Source: Onthomonas sp964456525 (GTDB taxonomy: Bacteria > Bacillota > Clostridia > Oscillospirales > Oscillospiraceae). From it: a stretch of 38,342 bases of DNA. The notes below the pieces were generated by a model. That model worked only from the letters and a program-made list of their open reading frames with translations. It ran no database searches and had not been told where the DNA came from. How positions within the stretch are numbered: the first letter of the stretch is position 1; each line of letters opens with the position of its first letter. The translations under genes and the position numbers were made by a program. The stretch is taken from NCBI GenBank assembly GCA_964456525.1, contig CAYWAP010000015.1:1-38342 (forward strand), written 5' to 3'. Positions 22,497-30,372 of the stretch are shown here, one piece after another.

Positions 22497-23798
22497 TTAC
22501 TTCAGGTTGAAGAATGCGTCCATGCCGGGATACTGTGCCACGTCGCCCAGCTCCTCCTCAATGCGCAGCAGCTGGTTGTACTTGGCGACACGGTCGGTCC
22601 GGCTGGGAGCGCCAGTCTTGATCTGGCCAGCGTTCAGTGCCACGGCCAGGTCTGCGATGGTGGTGTCCTCCGTCTCGCCGGAGCGGTGGGAGACGATCGC
22701 CGTGTAACCTGCGCGGTTGGCCATCTGAATGGCGTCCAGAGTCTCCGTCAGGGAGCCGATCTGGTTAACCTTGATCAGGATGGCGTTGCCGACCTTCTTC
22801 TCAATGCCGGTGGACAGGCGCTTCACGTTGGTGACAAACAGGTCGTCGCCAACCAGCTGAACCTTGTCGCCGATGGCATCGGTCAGCTTCTTCCAGCCTT
22901 CCCAGTCGTTCTCGCCCATGCCGTCTTCCAGGGAGATGATGGGATACTTCTCAGCATAATCGGTCCAGATGGCGACCAGCTCATCGGGCGTCAGCGTCTT
23001 GCCAGCCTTCGGCAGGTCATAGTTGCCCGTCTCCTCGTTATACCACTCGGAGGAAGCGGCGTCGATGGCGATCTTGAAGTCCTTGCCGGGCACAAAGCCA
23101 GCGGCCTCGATGGCCTGAACGATGGCCTTCAGCGCGTCCTCATCTGCAGCCAGGTTGGGAGCATAGCCGCCCTCATCGCCCACGCCGGCAGCGGGGGTGC
23201 CATTCTCCTTCAGGACGGTCTTCAGCGTGTGGAAGACCTGTGCGCACCAGCGCAGAGCCTCGCGGAAGCTGGGAGCGCCAACCGGCATAATCATGAACTC
23301 CTGAATGTCCACGTTGTTGGTTGCGTGAGCGCCGCCGTTCAGAATGTTCATCATGGGGACAGGCAGCATCTTTGCGTTGGTGCCGCCCACATACTGATAC
23401 AGAGGCAGACCCAGGCACTCGGCAGCGGCCTTTGCACAGGCCAGGGAAGCGCCCAGAATCGCGTTTGCGCCAAAGTTGGTCTTGTTGGGGGTGCCGTCGG
23501 CCTCAATCAGAGCCTTATCAATGGCAACCTGATCCAGAACGTTCATACCAATCAGAACTTCGCCGATTTCCTTGTTGACATGATCAACAGCAGTCAGAAC
23601 GCCCTTACCCATATAGCGGGACTTGTCACCGTCGCGCAGCTCGCAGGCCTCATAGATGCCGGTGGAAGCGCCGGAGGGAACCGCAGCGCGGCCAACCGTG
23701 CCGTCTTCCAGGTAAACTTCTACCTCAACGGTGGGATTACCGCGGCTGTCGATGATCTCACGACCGATCACATCGGTGATTTGAATGATCTGCTTCAT
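22497..23798 (-). CDS. eno: Enolase
   Basis: 433 residues, normal length. It converts 2-phosphoglycerate to phosphoenolpyruvate and belongs to the RNA-degradosome-associated glycolytic enzymes in some bacteria. Motifs: SRGNPTVEVEV and the mobile loop GAPSGASTGIYEA-type segment near residue 40, the metal ligands in ISLEDGM and VGDDLFVTN, the catalytic lysine in AILIKVNQIGSLTET (around 340) and SHRSGETEDTTIADLAV. The SD AAAGGAGA precedes the ATG. It is a single-gene unit with a near-consensus promoter 225-255 bp upstream and a strong terminator, so it is expressed separately from the pgk-tpiA-gpmI series. Confidence 0.97.
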   Translation of the reverse strand: MKQIIQITDVIGREIIDSRGNPTVEVEVYLEDGTVGRAAVPSGASTGIYEACELRDGDKSRYMGKGVLTAVDHVNKEIGEVLIGMNVLDQVAIDKALIEADGTPNKTNFGANAILGASLACAKAAAECLGLPLYQYVGGTNAKMLPVPMMNILNGGAHATNNVDIQEFMIMPVGAPSFREALRWCAQVFHTLKTVLKENGTPAAGVGDEGGYAPNLAADEDALKAIVQAIEAAGFVPGKDFKIAIDAASSEWYNEETGNYDLPKAGKTLTPDELVAIWTDYAEKYPIISLEDGMGENDWEGWKKLTDAIGDKVQLVGDDLFVTNVKRLSTGIEKKVGNAILIKVNQIGSLTETLDAIQMANRAGYTAIVSHRSGETEDTTIADLAVALNAGQIKTGAPSRTDRVAKYNQLLRIEEELGDVAQYPGMDAFFNLK

Positions 23799-24024
23799 GT
23801 GAAAAATCTCCTTTTACTCATAATAATCAGAAGGACGCGGCCATTGACCCGCCCTATACTGCCTGTACCATTTTTCCCCATTCCCATAGATTCTCCATCT
23901 TTAGATACCGGCTTTCCGGCAAAAGACGTGATTATGAGGACTCTGGGGAAGCGGACGTGTACGCATCCCCTGCCCTGTGGAAAAGAGATGCTCATATACA
24001 AATCCATACAGTCTAACCATAATA

Positions 24025-24053
24025 AGTATATTATCACCGCCCCTTTTTGTCAA
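24025..24053 (-). promoter_or_regulatory. Promoter of eno
   Basis: Minus-strand -35 TTGACA (24048-24053), 17-bp spacer, -10 TATACT (24025-24030). Start near 24018 gives an untranslated leader of about 220 nt with no evident gene or named RNA element. Confidence 0.88.
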
Positions 24054-24194
24054 TAGCGCCCGGTACACTTTTCCGCAATCTCGTTTTCACCAAGGCGCCC
24101 CGCCACAGATTCAACTTTTCCATCAAACGTCACGAAAATTGTAAATTTTCCATGTAAAACAGGAATTGACAGTTGAAATGATGGTCCAAACGTT

Positions 24195-24210
24195 GTAAGA
24201 TTGGTCTTAC
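24195..24210 (+). promoter_or_regulatory. Inverted repeat upstream of the sugar transferase gene
   Basis: GTAAGA-TTGG-TCTTAC, perfect 6-bp arms, 34 bp before the start codon. A TTGACA lies at 24166-24171, but no matching -10 is found at 16-18 bp. The repeat may be an operator for a regulator of this gene, or a short hairpin. The region from 24054 to 24190 shows nothing else I can name. Confidence 0.4.
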
Positions 24211-24243
24211 TCCCATCCACTACGAATGTTAAGAGGCGTTACC

Positions 24244-25656
24244 ATGGTGAAAGAAAACCAGAAAATTCTGAATATCCTGAACAGCGTGATAGATGGTCTG
24301 CTCATTTTCATTTCCTACTTTCTGGCCACCTATATCCGCTTTGTTGCCATGAAGCACAACCCCTGGGAACTGCGCTTAATCTGGAGCACCGAATATGTCT
24401 CCTTCGCGCTGCTCTACGCCATCCTGATGGTGCTGGTCTTCCACTGCGCGGACTTGTACAACAACTCACGCACCCGGCGCATTCGGAAGGAACTGGTCAT
24501 CCTGTTTTTCCTGAATTTGCTGGGCGTGGTCGGCTTTCAGGCCTTTTTGTACCTGACCCGTCTGGCAGACTTTACCCGTGTTGGTTTTGTGCTGTTTTTC
24601 CTGATCTCAGCCGGTTTGACCTGCACCAAACGGGCCTGTCTGCGCATTGTCACCCACCAGCTTCGCCTGCGCGGCTACAACCTGACCCACATCGCCGTGG
24701 TCGGAAACGGCCACCTGGCCCGTCAGTTTGTCCTGGACGTGAAGCACAACCCCCGGCTTGGCCTGAAGGTAGATGGCTATGTCAGCCGCTCCCACCGGAA
24801 GGGCCTGGGCAAGTGCCTGGGCAGCTATGAGGATCTGGAGCGTATTCTGGAAGGCCCGGCCATTGATGAGGTGGTGGTGGCTCTGGAGCCACACGAACAG
24901 CAGTTTATGACCATGATTATCAGCGCCTGCGAAAAACTGGGCACCAAAATCAGCATTATCCCCTATTACAATGATTATATCCCCACCAATCCCACGGTGG
25001 ACATCGTCGGGGAGAGCAAACTGTTCAACCTGCGCTCCATTCCCCTGGACAACATTGGCAACGCAGCCATGAAGCGCGCCCTGGACATTGTGGGCAGCCT
25101 GATCCTGATTATTCTGTCCAGCCCCTTCATGATTATAACCGCCATCGGGGTAAAGCTGTCCAGCCCCGGCCCGGTTTTCTTTGTGCAGGAGCGGGTGGGC
25201 CGGAATAAAAAGCTCTTTAAGATGCTGAAATTCCGCTCCATGCGCATCAATGCGGAGTCCACCGTCGCCTGGAGCAGGAATGTGGACCCCAGAAAGACCC
25301 GTTTTGGCAGCCTGATCCGCAAGCTCAGTCTGGACGAGCTCCCCCAGTTTTTCAACGTCCTGAAGGGGGATATGAGCCTTGTCGGCCCCAGACCCGAGAT
25401 CCCCTTCTATGTGGACCAGTTTAAAGAGAGCGTCCCCCTCTATATGGTAAAGCACCAGGTTCGCCCCGGCATCACCGGCTGGGCCCAAGTGCATGGTCTC
25501 CGGGGGGACACCTCCATTACCAAGCGCATTAAATACGACATCTGGTATATCGAAAACTGGTCCCTCTTCCTGGATATTCGGATTCTGTTTATGACCGCCT
25601 TTGGCGGCATGGTCAATAAGGAGAAGCTGGTTCAGAAAGAAGATGGCTCCCAATAG
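24244..25656 (+). CDS. Polyprenyl-phosphate sugar-1-phosphate transferase (exopolysaccharide initiating type)
   Basis: 470 residues from the ATG at 24244, which follows AAGAGG by 7 bp; an earlier ATG at 24226 lacks an SD. It probably starts a cell-surface polysaccharide by moving a sugar-1-phosphate from a nucleotide sugar to undecaprenyl phosphate. Four to five N-terminal membrane helices (about 10-130) are followed by a Rossmann-like CoA-binding-3 type domain (IAVVGNGHLARQF, about 145-250) and one further helix near 285-310. The C-terminal bacterial sugar transferase domain has VFFVQERVGR, KMLKFRSMR, SLDELPQFFNVLKGDMSLVG, PRPE and RPGITGWAQVHG, all canonical for the WbaP/WcaJ/EpsL class. 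The sugar cannot be told. Unusually, no glycosyltransferase or polymerase genes are adjacent. Confidence 0.93.
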   Translation: MVKENQKILNILNSVIDGLLIFISYFLATYIRFVAMKHNPWELRLIWSTEYVSFALLYAILMVLVFHCADLYNNSRTRRIRKELVILFFLNLLGVVGFQAFLYLTRLADFTRVGFVLFFLISAGLTCTKRACLRIVTHQLRLRGYNLTHIAVVGNGHLARQFVLDVKHNPRLGLKVDGYVSRSHRKGLGKCLGSYEDLERILEGPAIDEVVVALEPHEQQFMTMIISACEKLGTKISIIPYYNDYIPTNPTVDIVGESKLFNLRSIPLDNIGNAAMKRALDIVGSLILIILSSPFMIITAIGVKLSSPGPVFFVQERVGRNKKLFKMLKFRSMRINAESTVAWSRNVDPRKTRFGSLIRKLSLDELPQFFNVLKGDMSLVGPRPEIPFYVDQFKESVPLYMVKHQVRPGITGWAQVHGLRGDTSITKRIKYDIWYIENWSLFLDIRILFMTAFGGMVNKEKLVQKEDGSQ

Positions 25657-25696
25657 GGCCGGAATGCAGGATTTTCGTCTCGATTTCCCCCAAAAT

Positions 25697-25760
25697 CGGG
25701 AGGCATGCCGTCGAATCAGGGGCATGCCTCCCGAAAATGACGCATTTTATGCGTTTTTTT
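25697..25760 (+). terminator. Double-hairpin terminator after the sugar transferase
   Basis: A perfect 13-bp stem (25697-25709 with 25721-25733) is followed by a second small hairpin ACGCAT-TTT-ATGCGT (25740-25754) and a run of T. The second hairpin with its T-run is the intrinsic terminator; the first is a strong stabilising stem. Confidence 0.82.
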
Positions 25761-25816
25761 GAAAAAATGCACAAAATCCCTTTTGAAATTTGTGTAAATT
25801 TTTCGTGAAAAATCTG

Positions 25817-25845
25817 TTGCAAACTTGTCACATTCGTGATAAATT
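25817..25845 (+). promoter_or_regulatory. Promoter of the TRIC-gene leader
   Basis: -35 TTGCAA (25817-25822), 17-bp spacer, extended -10 TGA-TAAATT (-10 hexamer 25840-25845). Start near 25852. Confidence 0.65.
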
Positions 25846-25851
25846 ATAGGC

Positions 25852-25956
25852 ATGAAAACCAAGCGCTGTGTGGGCCTTGCAGGAGCACTGCCAGAATCAC
25901 AGCGTTTGATTTTATGGGAAGGCACCTGACAGCTCGGTTCAGGTGCTTTCCTTTTT
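25852..25956 (+). ncRNA. Structured, terminated leader RNA before the TRIC/UPF0126 gene (candidate riboswitch or sRNA)
   Basis: A transcript of about 105 nt is defined by a promoter and an intrinsic terminator. It has an 11-bp closing stem (25860-25870 with 25898-25908, one wobble) that encloses a small hairpin GCAG-GAGCA-CTGC (25879-25891). Then comes a 13-bp terminator stem (25917-25929 with 25939-25951) followed by TTTTT. The coding SD is 36 bp further on. The segment CAGG in the inner hairpin could pair with CCTG of the terminator. I compared it by eye with glycine, ZTP, fluoride, preQ1, guanidine, Mn2+ and c-di-GMP motifs and found no match. Attenuator function is inferred from structure and position. 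Confidence 0.6.
25917..25956 (+). terminator. Intrinsic terminator within the TRIC-gene leader
   Basis: GGAAGGCACCTGA pairs with TCAGGTGCTTTCC over 13 bp (one wobble), loop of 9 nt, followed by five T. It stops transcription before the coding region unless it is bypassed. Confidence 0.85.
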
Positions 25957-26006
25957 GTATGGCTTTCCCCCGTTTGGGACGCGGCTGCTTTAAGGAGGAC
26001 ACCACC

Positions 26007-26651
26007 GTGTTTGCAGAAACCGCCTTTCTATTTTTTGACGCCATCGGCACCATGGCCTTTGCGATTTCCGGGGCAATGGTCGCCTGCAAAAAGAACACCG
26101 ACCTGTTTGGCGTCATCTTCCTTGCAGAGATCACGGCTCTGGGAGGGGGCATGACCCGGGACGTCCTTCTGGGCAGAACCCCGCCCTCTCTGTTTACCAA
26201 CTGGTCCGGCCTGTCCATCTCTCTGATCATGGCCCTGATCGTCTTTTTTGCCGTCCGCTACCAGAGGGAGCTTTATCAACGCAACGAGGCCCTTGTGGAG
26301 TCCATCAACAACGTCATCGACGCCATTGGCCTTGGCATGTTCGCCGTCACCGGCGCCCAGACCGCTATTTACACCGGACACGGCAGCAACCCCTTTCTCG
26401 TCATCTGCATGGGCACGCTGACCGCGGTGGTGGGCGGCCTGCTGCGGGACATCATTTTGTCCGACATCCCCTTTATCCTGACCAAGTATGTCTACGCTGT
26501 GGCAGCCATTTGCGGCGCTGCTGTGTACTATTTCCTCGACCACTACCACTTTGACGAGACGCTGGCAATGTCTGCCGGCATTTGCGTCACCTTTGTCCTC
26601 CGCTGTCTGGCCACGAAATACCGCTGGAACCTTCCCAAACCCATGAAATAA
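26007..26651 (+). CDS. TRIC-type cation channel / UPF0126 (putative glycine transporter) membrane protein
   Basis: 214 residues from the GTG at 26007, 8 bp after AAGGAGG; the open frame upstream runs through the leader terminator and is not coding. Seven hydrophobic segments form two inverted three-helix repeats, each marked by a GG..RD motif: ALGGGMTRDVLLG (about 44-56) and VVGGLLRDIILSD (about 130-145). The first helix, LFFDAIGTMAFAISGAMVA, is typical. Bacterial relatives include homotrimeric TRIC potassium/sodium channels, and the Pfam family (formerly UPF0126) has been renamed as a glycine transporter family. Which substrate this protein moves is unknown. It is a single-gene unit behind a terminated structured leader, so expression is probably conditional. 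Confidence 0.92.
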   Translation: MFAETAFLFFDAIGTMAFAISGAMVACKKNTDLFGVIFLAEITALGGGMTRDVLLGRTPPSLFTNWSGLSISLIMALIVFFAVRYQRELYQRNEALVESINNVIDAIGLGMFAVTGAQTAIYTGHGSNPFLVICMGTLTAVVGGLLRDIILSDIPFILTKYVYAVAAICGAAVYYFLDHYHFDETLAMSAGICVTFVLRCLATKYRWNLPKPMK

Positions 26652-26654
26652 GAC

Positions 26655-26688
26655 AAAAGACCGCCCAGAGAGCGGCCTTTTGCTTTTT
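26655..26688. terminator. Bidirectional terminator between the TRIC gene and the DUF4340 gene
   Basis: AAAAGACCGC (26655-26664) pairs with GCGGCCTTTT (26672-26681) except one A-C mismatch, and is followed by GCTTTTT on plus and by a T-tract on minus. Confidence 0.75.
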
Positions 26689-26770
26689 ATTCACATGGTT
26701 CACACACCGTCACACCCACGGCAGCGGCATGCCGGTTGATAGGACCCTTTCCGCAGCAGCGAAAGCGGGA

Positions 26771-27868
26771 TTACTCATCATCCTCTTCCGCTGCGGCGCT
26801 GGCGGCCTCATAACCCTGCTCTGCGATCGTGATGACGTTTTCCAGGGAGCTGGCGTCCACGGCGTAGAGCATATTGGTGTCCCCGTCCAGAATGCAGTAG
26901 TAGACATCCTCATCTTCGTCATAGCTGCCGATGATCAGCTCACTGGTAAGCGTTTCGTCGTCATCTTCGTATTCCACCGTCAGAACAGCGGTGGGATCGT
27001 CGATTCCATACTCGCTCAGCTCATCCTCGGTGGGCTTATAGATGGCCAGAGAGGTCATCTCGATGCTGAACACCTCTGTACGCAGGCTGGTGATCAGGGA
27101 TTCCCCTGTCACATCCGTCTCTCCGGAGAGGAAGTAGTGATATTCCGTCGTAATGGTGACCTCAGAGGAATCCTCGTCGTCGGACTCTTCCTCCACTTCC
27201 ACCTCACGCACTTCAAAGGTCTCCTCATAGTCGCCGGAAATGGTGATGCTGTCCAGAATATCACTGCTGAAGGCGGGATACTCCGTCAGCTCTGCAAGCT
27301 CGGTCAGGCTGCCCGGCAGCAGGCTGTACAGGGTGCTTTCAATGACATAGATCACGTCCGAATCTTCCAGCATGCAGTAGTAATAGCCGCTGCTGGTCTC
27401 CGACCCCAACAGCAATGTGGCGGAGTCTCCGGCGTCATTGGTCACCGTAATGGAGGCAGCGGGATCTTCCAGACCGTAGGCGTCCAGATCGTCTTCAATG
27501 GAGATCTCCCGGCTGGCGGTCAGCTCGGCCAGGGCCTCTGTGATCTCGTTGATGCTGTCACTTTGCACGGGGAAGTCTGCGTCGTCGGCCAAAGACCAAA
27601 CCGTTTCGTCCTCATCTTCGTCCGTATCTTCATCTTCGTCGGCATCGCCGTCGGTTTCTGTGGTCGCTTCTGCGGAGAAGCTGTAGCTGCCCTCTTCAAT
27701 GGTCAGCGTCAGCCCCGTGGGATCGTCCACGGTTTCCACATAGATAATGGAGTCCTCTTCTTTTTGGGTCTCTGCCTGGTTAATGAGAATTACGGCAATC
27801 CACACTACAATGGCCACTGCCAGCAGCACCAGCAGCGTCAATAGTTGTTTTCGCTTTTTCGCGTTCAT
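26771..27868 (-). CDS. DUF4340 domain membrane-anchored protein, partner of the Gld-type ABC transporter
   Basis: 365 residues from the ATG at 27868 (AGGGAG close upstream; an ATG 12 bp earlier lacks an SD). One N-terminal transmembrane helix (about 7-30) anchors a large domain on the outer side of the membrane. Repeated units with the pattern EYGL/YGIDDP and ...TLLLGSETSSGYYYCML, ...ELIIGSYDEDEDVYYCIL identify DUF4340. It is strongly acidic, with an Asp/Glu-rich insertion (TETDGDADEDEDTDEDEDE, about 70-88) and an acidic C-terminus. It is the last gene of the ABC cluster, 98 bp after Gldg. DUF4340 proteins often accompany Gldg in gut Clostridia; their role is unknown. Confidence 0.88.
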   Translation of the reverse strand: MNAKKRKQLLTLLVLLAVAIVVWIAVILINQAETQKEEDSIIYVETVDDPTGLTLTIEEGSYSFSAEATTETDGDADEDEDTDEDEDETVWSLADDADFPVQSDSINEITEALAELTASREISIEDDLDAYGLEDPAASITVTNDAGDSATLLLGSETSSGYYYCMLEDSDVIYVIESTLYSLLPGSLTELAELTEYPAFSSDILDSITISGDYEETFEVREVEVEEESDDEDSSEVTITTEYHYFLSGETDVTGESLITSLRTEVFSIEMTSLAIYKPTEDELSEYGIDDPTAVLTVEYEDDDETLTSELIIGSYDEDEDVYYCILDGDTNMLYAVDASSLENVITIAEQGYEAASAAAEEDDE

Positions 27869-27926
27869 TGTCTCCCTCATTTCATTAAAATCTGTCAACG
27901 CGGGTTCTATTTGAGGGCCTGGGACG

Positions 27927-27953
27927 CTGGCTCCCCTGTTACGGGGAAGCCAG
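27927..27953 (-). other. Hairpin between the Gldg and DUF4340 genes
   Basis: CTGGCTCCCC and GGGGAAGCCAG pair with one bulged base around TGTTAC. It lacks a T-run, so it is probably an intercistronic mRNA element rather than a full terminator. Confidence 0.5.
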
Positions 27954-27966
27954 TCCGCCCAACCAA

Positions 27967-29478
27967 TTAGAGCTTTCTGCGCCGATACCAGCGGATAAAG
28001 CCGATCACCAGGAATCCAATGGGCAGCACAGCCAGATACAGGAGGCTCCACATACCGGCATTGGAAATCGTGTTGTAGGTGACTTCCAGACTCTTGGAGT
28101 CGATGGAAATGTTCTCAACGTCATCGAAGCCGTCCGTCAGCACATTCATAAAAATGTCCAGATTCACAATGGAGCTGCCAAACTGCTCGTTCAAGGTGTC
28201 GTCAATGATGCTGGAAGAGGAGAAGACCGTGAAGGAGGCCGTGACAGTGGTGGTCTCGTCAGCGTCCCCATCGGTTTCCGCATCGCCGTCGGTTTCCGCG
28301 TTGCCATCTGTCTCGCTGGAATCCTCTATCTCGATTTCTTCGGTGGCTCTCGCGCCGATGACATAGGTTCCCACTTCGTAGTCATCGCCAATGGACAGGA
28401 TGCCGCTTTCAGAGGTGGTCAGGAAGGAGTCCACAGTGATGGTATCCCGGGCCGGGGTGATCTCGTTCATGCCAAGGGAGTTGTAAATCAGGCACAGAGA
28501 ATCCGAGCTGAGATTCGTCGCCGCAACGCTGGAAGTGGACAGCTCAGGGAAGAAGGCAAAGTAGCTCTGCGCGCCCTGATAGAAGCGGGTGGTGTCGCCC
28601 ACATAGCCGCCGGCCATCTCCAGACCGTATTCCGCCATCAGGCTGTCCAGGTTGGGATGATCAAACTCGGTGCTGCCCCAGACCAGAATGACCTGGCCGC
28701 CTTCCTGCAGGAAGGCTTGCAGCTGCTCAATCTCACTCTCCGCGAAGTCAGAGGTGGGGCAGTTGATCAGCAGCACGTCACAGTCGTCGGGAATGCCATC
28801 GATCATCAGGCTGGTCTCGTCCACCGTGAAATGGTTTTTGGTCAGCAGCTCGCTCAGGCTGTCGCCCACATCGCTCTCGCCGTGGTTTTCGGTGAGATAG
28901 ATGGTATGGGAGGTGTCGGATACCACATAGTCGATGGCGCTGGTCAGCTGGCCTTCGCCGTCAAACTCGGTGTAGTATGTGGTTCCATAGTAATAGTAGT
29001 AGTAGCTATCCATGACCAGAATATCCGAGAAGGAAATGGTTCTGGTCTGATCTCCGCAGGAGACGATGATCGTATCCTCATCACAATCGTATTCCGTCAG
29101 GGCGGAGGGATATACGACCGGGTCAATCCACTCCAGATTCAGATGGCTGGACAGCGAAGCGTACTTATCCAGGAACCGGACAATGCGGCTGTCCGTCTCA
29201 TCCTGGGTGGCAATGACCGTGATGTCCACATCTTCCTCCAGGGAGTCCAGGAATTCCAGCGTCGTGGTGGACATCGAGTAGATCTGGGTGGTGGAAATAT
29301 CAAACTGGGTGTATTTACTGGGCAGCTGCCCCACCGCGAGATTAAAGACCAGCACCGCCACAATGGCGATACAGATCATTCCCGTGGAAAACAGTCCGTT
29401 TTTGTTCCGGGCGGTAAAAGTCGGCTTCTGAAGGGCAGGCAATTTTACATTCGGCTTCTTGATATTCGGCTTTTTCAT
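27967..29478 (-). CDS. Gldg family protein (GldG-like auxiliary component of ABC transporter)
   Basis: 503 residues. The N-terminus is basic with PNIKKPNVKLP-type repeats, then a transmembrane helix (about 30-52). The extracellular ABC-type auxiliary domain has QFDISTTQIYSMSTTT, the FDGEGQLTSAIDYV segment, LTENHGE, VLLINCPTSDF and GGQVILVWG. A C-terminal helix (about 475-495) precedes a basic RWYRRRKL tail. Odd features are a run of six tyrosines (SYYYYYYGTT, near 157) and an ETDGNAETDGDAETDGDADE repeat (around 390-410). GldG with GldA and GldF is needed for gliding in Bacteroidetes; in Clostridia the role is unknown. It starts 15 bp after the permease stop, in the same operon. Confidence 0.92.
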   Translation of the reverse strand: MKKPNIKKPNVKLPALQKPTFTARNKNGLFSTGMICIAIVAVLVFNLAVGQLPSKYTQFDISTTQIYSMSTTTLEFLDSLEEDVDITVIATQDETDSRIVRFLDKYASLSSHLNLEWIDPVVYPSALTEYDCDEDTIIVSCGDQTRTISFSDILVMDSYYYYYYGTTYYTEFDGEGQLTSAIDYVVSDTSHTIYLTENHGESDVGDSLSELLTKNHFTVDETSLMIDGIPDDCDVLLINCPTSDFAESEIEQLQAFLQEGGQVILVWGSTEFDHPNLDSLMAEYGLEMAGGYVGDTTRFYQGAQSYFAFFPELSTSSVAATNLSSDSLCLIYNSLGMNEITPARDTITVDSFLTTSESGILSIGDDYEVGTYVIGARATEEIEIEDSSETDGNAETDGDAETDGDADETTTVTASFTVFSSSSIIDDTLNEQFGSSIVNLDIFMNVLTDGFDDVENISIDSKSLEVTYNTISNAGMWSLLYLAVLPIGFLVIGFIRWYRRRKL

Positions 29479-29493
29479 GATCTTCGCACCTCC

Positions 29494-30372
29494 TTAAGCA
29501 TAACGCCGTCTCTGAACGACTTGGACGGTCAGGAAGAGAAACAGCGCTGTCAGAGAAAGGTACAGCACCAAACCGGTCACATCAAAAAGCTGATCCGATG
29601 CAAACGTATCCAGCACCTGACTCATGGTGAAATAGCCCAAAACGTTGGCAACAAGGCTTTCAAGCAGGCTGGAGTCGACCAGATAGACGATAAAGGACGC
29701 CAGGATACACACCGCGCCAAAGATGGTGGAAACCAGGCCGCTGCCCGTCAGGGACTGCAACAGCATGGACACCAGAAGGATAATAATGACCAGCAAAATC
29801 AGGTTTCCGCTTGCGGTGGTGGGGAAGAAGGTCAAAATAGAGCTCCACAGGTAGAGAATCAGCAGCGTGGCAAAGGTGCCCACCATGGCGAGGATCTGGC
29901 TCTCCGTCACGGAGGAGATCAGCAGGCCGATGGAAATATACAGCGCGCCCAGCAAAAAGAAGCAAAAGATGGAGGCATAGTCCGTCAGGAAATAGACCTC
30001 ACCGGAGGAACCGCTGGCCACCTTCATAATGATCGGGCAGAAGCAGTAGAGCACACAGGGGACGGCGAACACCGTCAGCATGGCCAGATATTTTCCCATC
30101 ACGATGCTGGTAGTGGAAATCGGGGCGGTCAGCAGCAGCTGATCGGTGCGGCGGCTCCGATCCTCCGCCATGGAACGCATGGTCAAAATGGGAATACCGA
30201 CCAAAAACAGGAAAAGGGCGGTCTCCAGCACCACTGCAAAGCTGGGATAACCGGTGTACAGGTTATAGGACATGAAGTACAGGCCAACCACCGCCAGCAT
30301 AAAGGCGATGACCACCGGTGCGATCATGTTGTTGAAGTAGGAGGAAAGCTCCCGTTTGTAAATGGCTTTCAT
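29494..30372 (-). CDS. ABC transporter permease, ABC-2 / GldF type
   Basis: 292 residues with about seven membrane helices. The start MKAIYKRELSSYFNNMIAPVV is the amphipathic entry helix common to ABC-2 permeases, and the loop MRSMAEDRSRRTDQLLLTAPIS is the conserved coupling segment that contacts the ATPase. The ATG overlaps the ATPase stop (ATGA), so the two are translationally coupled. It would form the membrane core of the transporter with the ATPase encoded upstream and the Gldg and DUF4340 proteins downstream. Unlike its three partners it has no acidic insertion. Transported substrate unknown. Confidence 0.92.
   Translation of the reverse strand: MKAIYKRELSSYFNNMIAPVVIAFMLAVVGLYFMSYNLYTGYPSFAVVLETALFLFLVGIPILTMRSMAEDRSRRTDQLLLTAPISTTSIVMGKYLAMLTVFAVPCVLYCFCPIIMKVASGSSGEVYFLTDYASIFCFFLLGALYISIGLLISSVTESQILAMVGTFATLLILYLWSSILTFFPTTASGNLILLVIIILLVSMLLQSLTGSGLVSTIFGAVCILASFIVYLVDSSLLESLVANVLGYFTMSQVLDTFASDQLFDVTGLVLYLSLTALFLFLTVQVVQRRRYA

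Noticed and set aside
22686..24056. A 456-codon plus-strand frame opposite eno
   Set aside because: Shadow of enolase; no SD and no recognised domain.
25852..25956. Glycine riboswitch before the UPF0126 gene
   Set aside because: Expected from family association, but the conserved aptamer core elements are not present.
25836..26006. N-terminal extension of the TRIC protein by 57 codons
   Set aside because: It runs through an intrinsic terminator and a structured leader; the GTG at 26007 has a perfect SD and begins the family homology.
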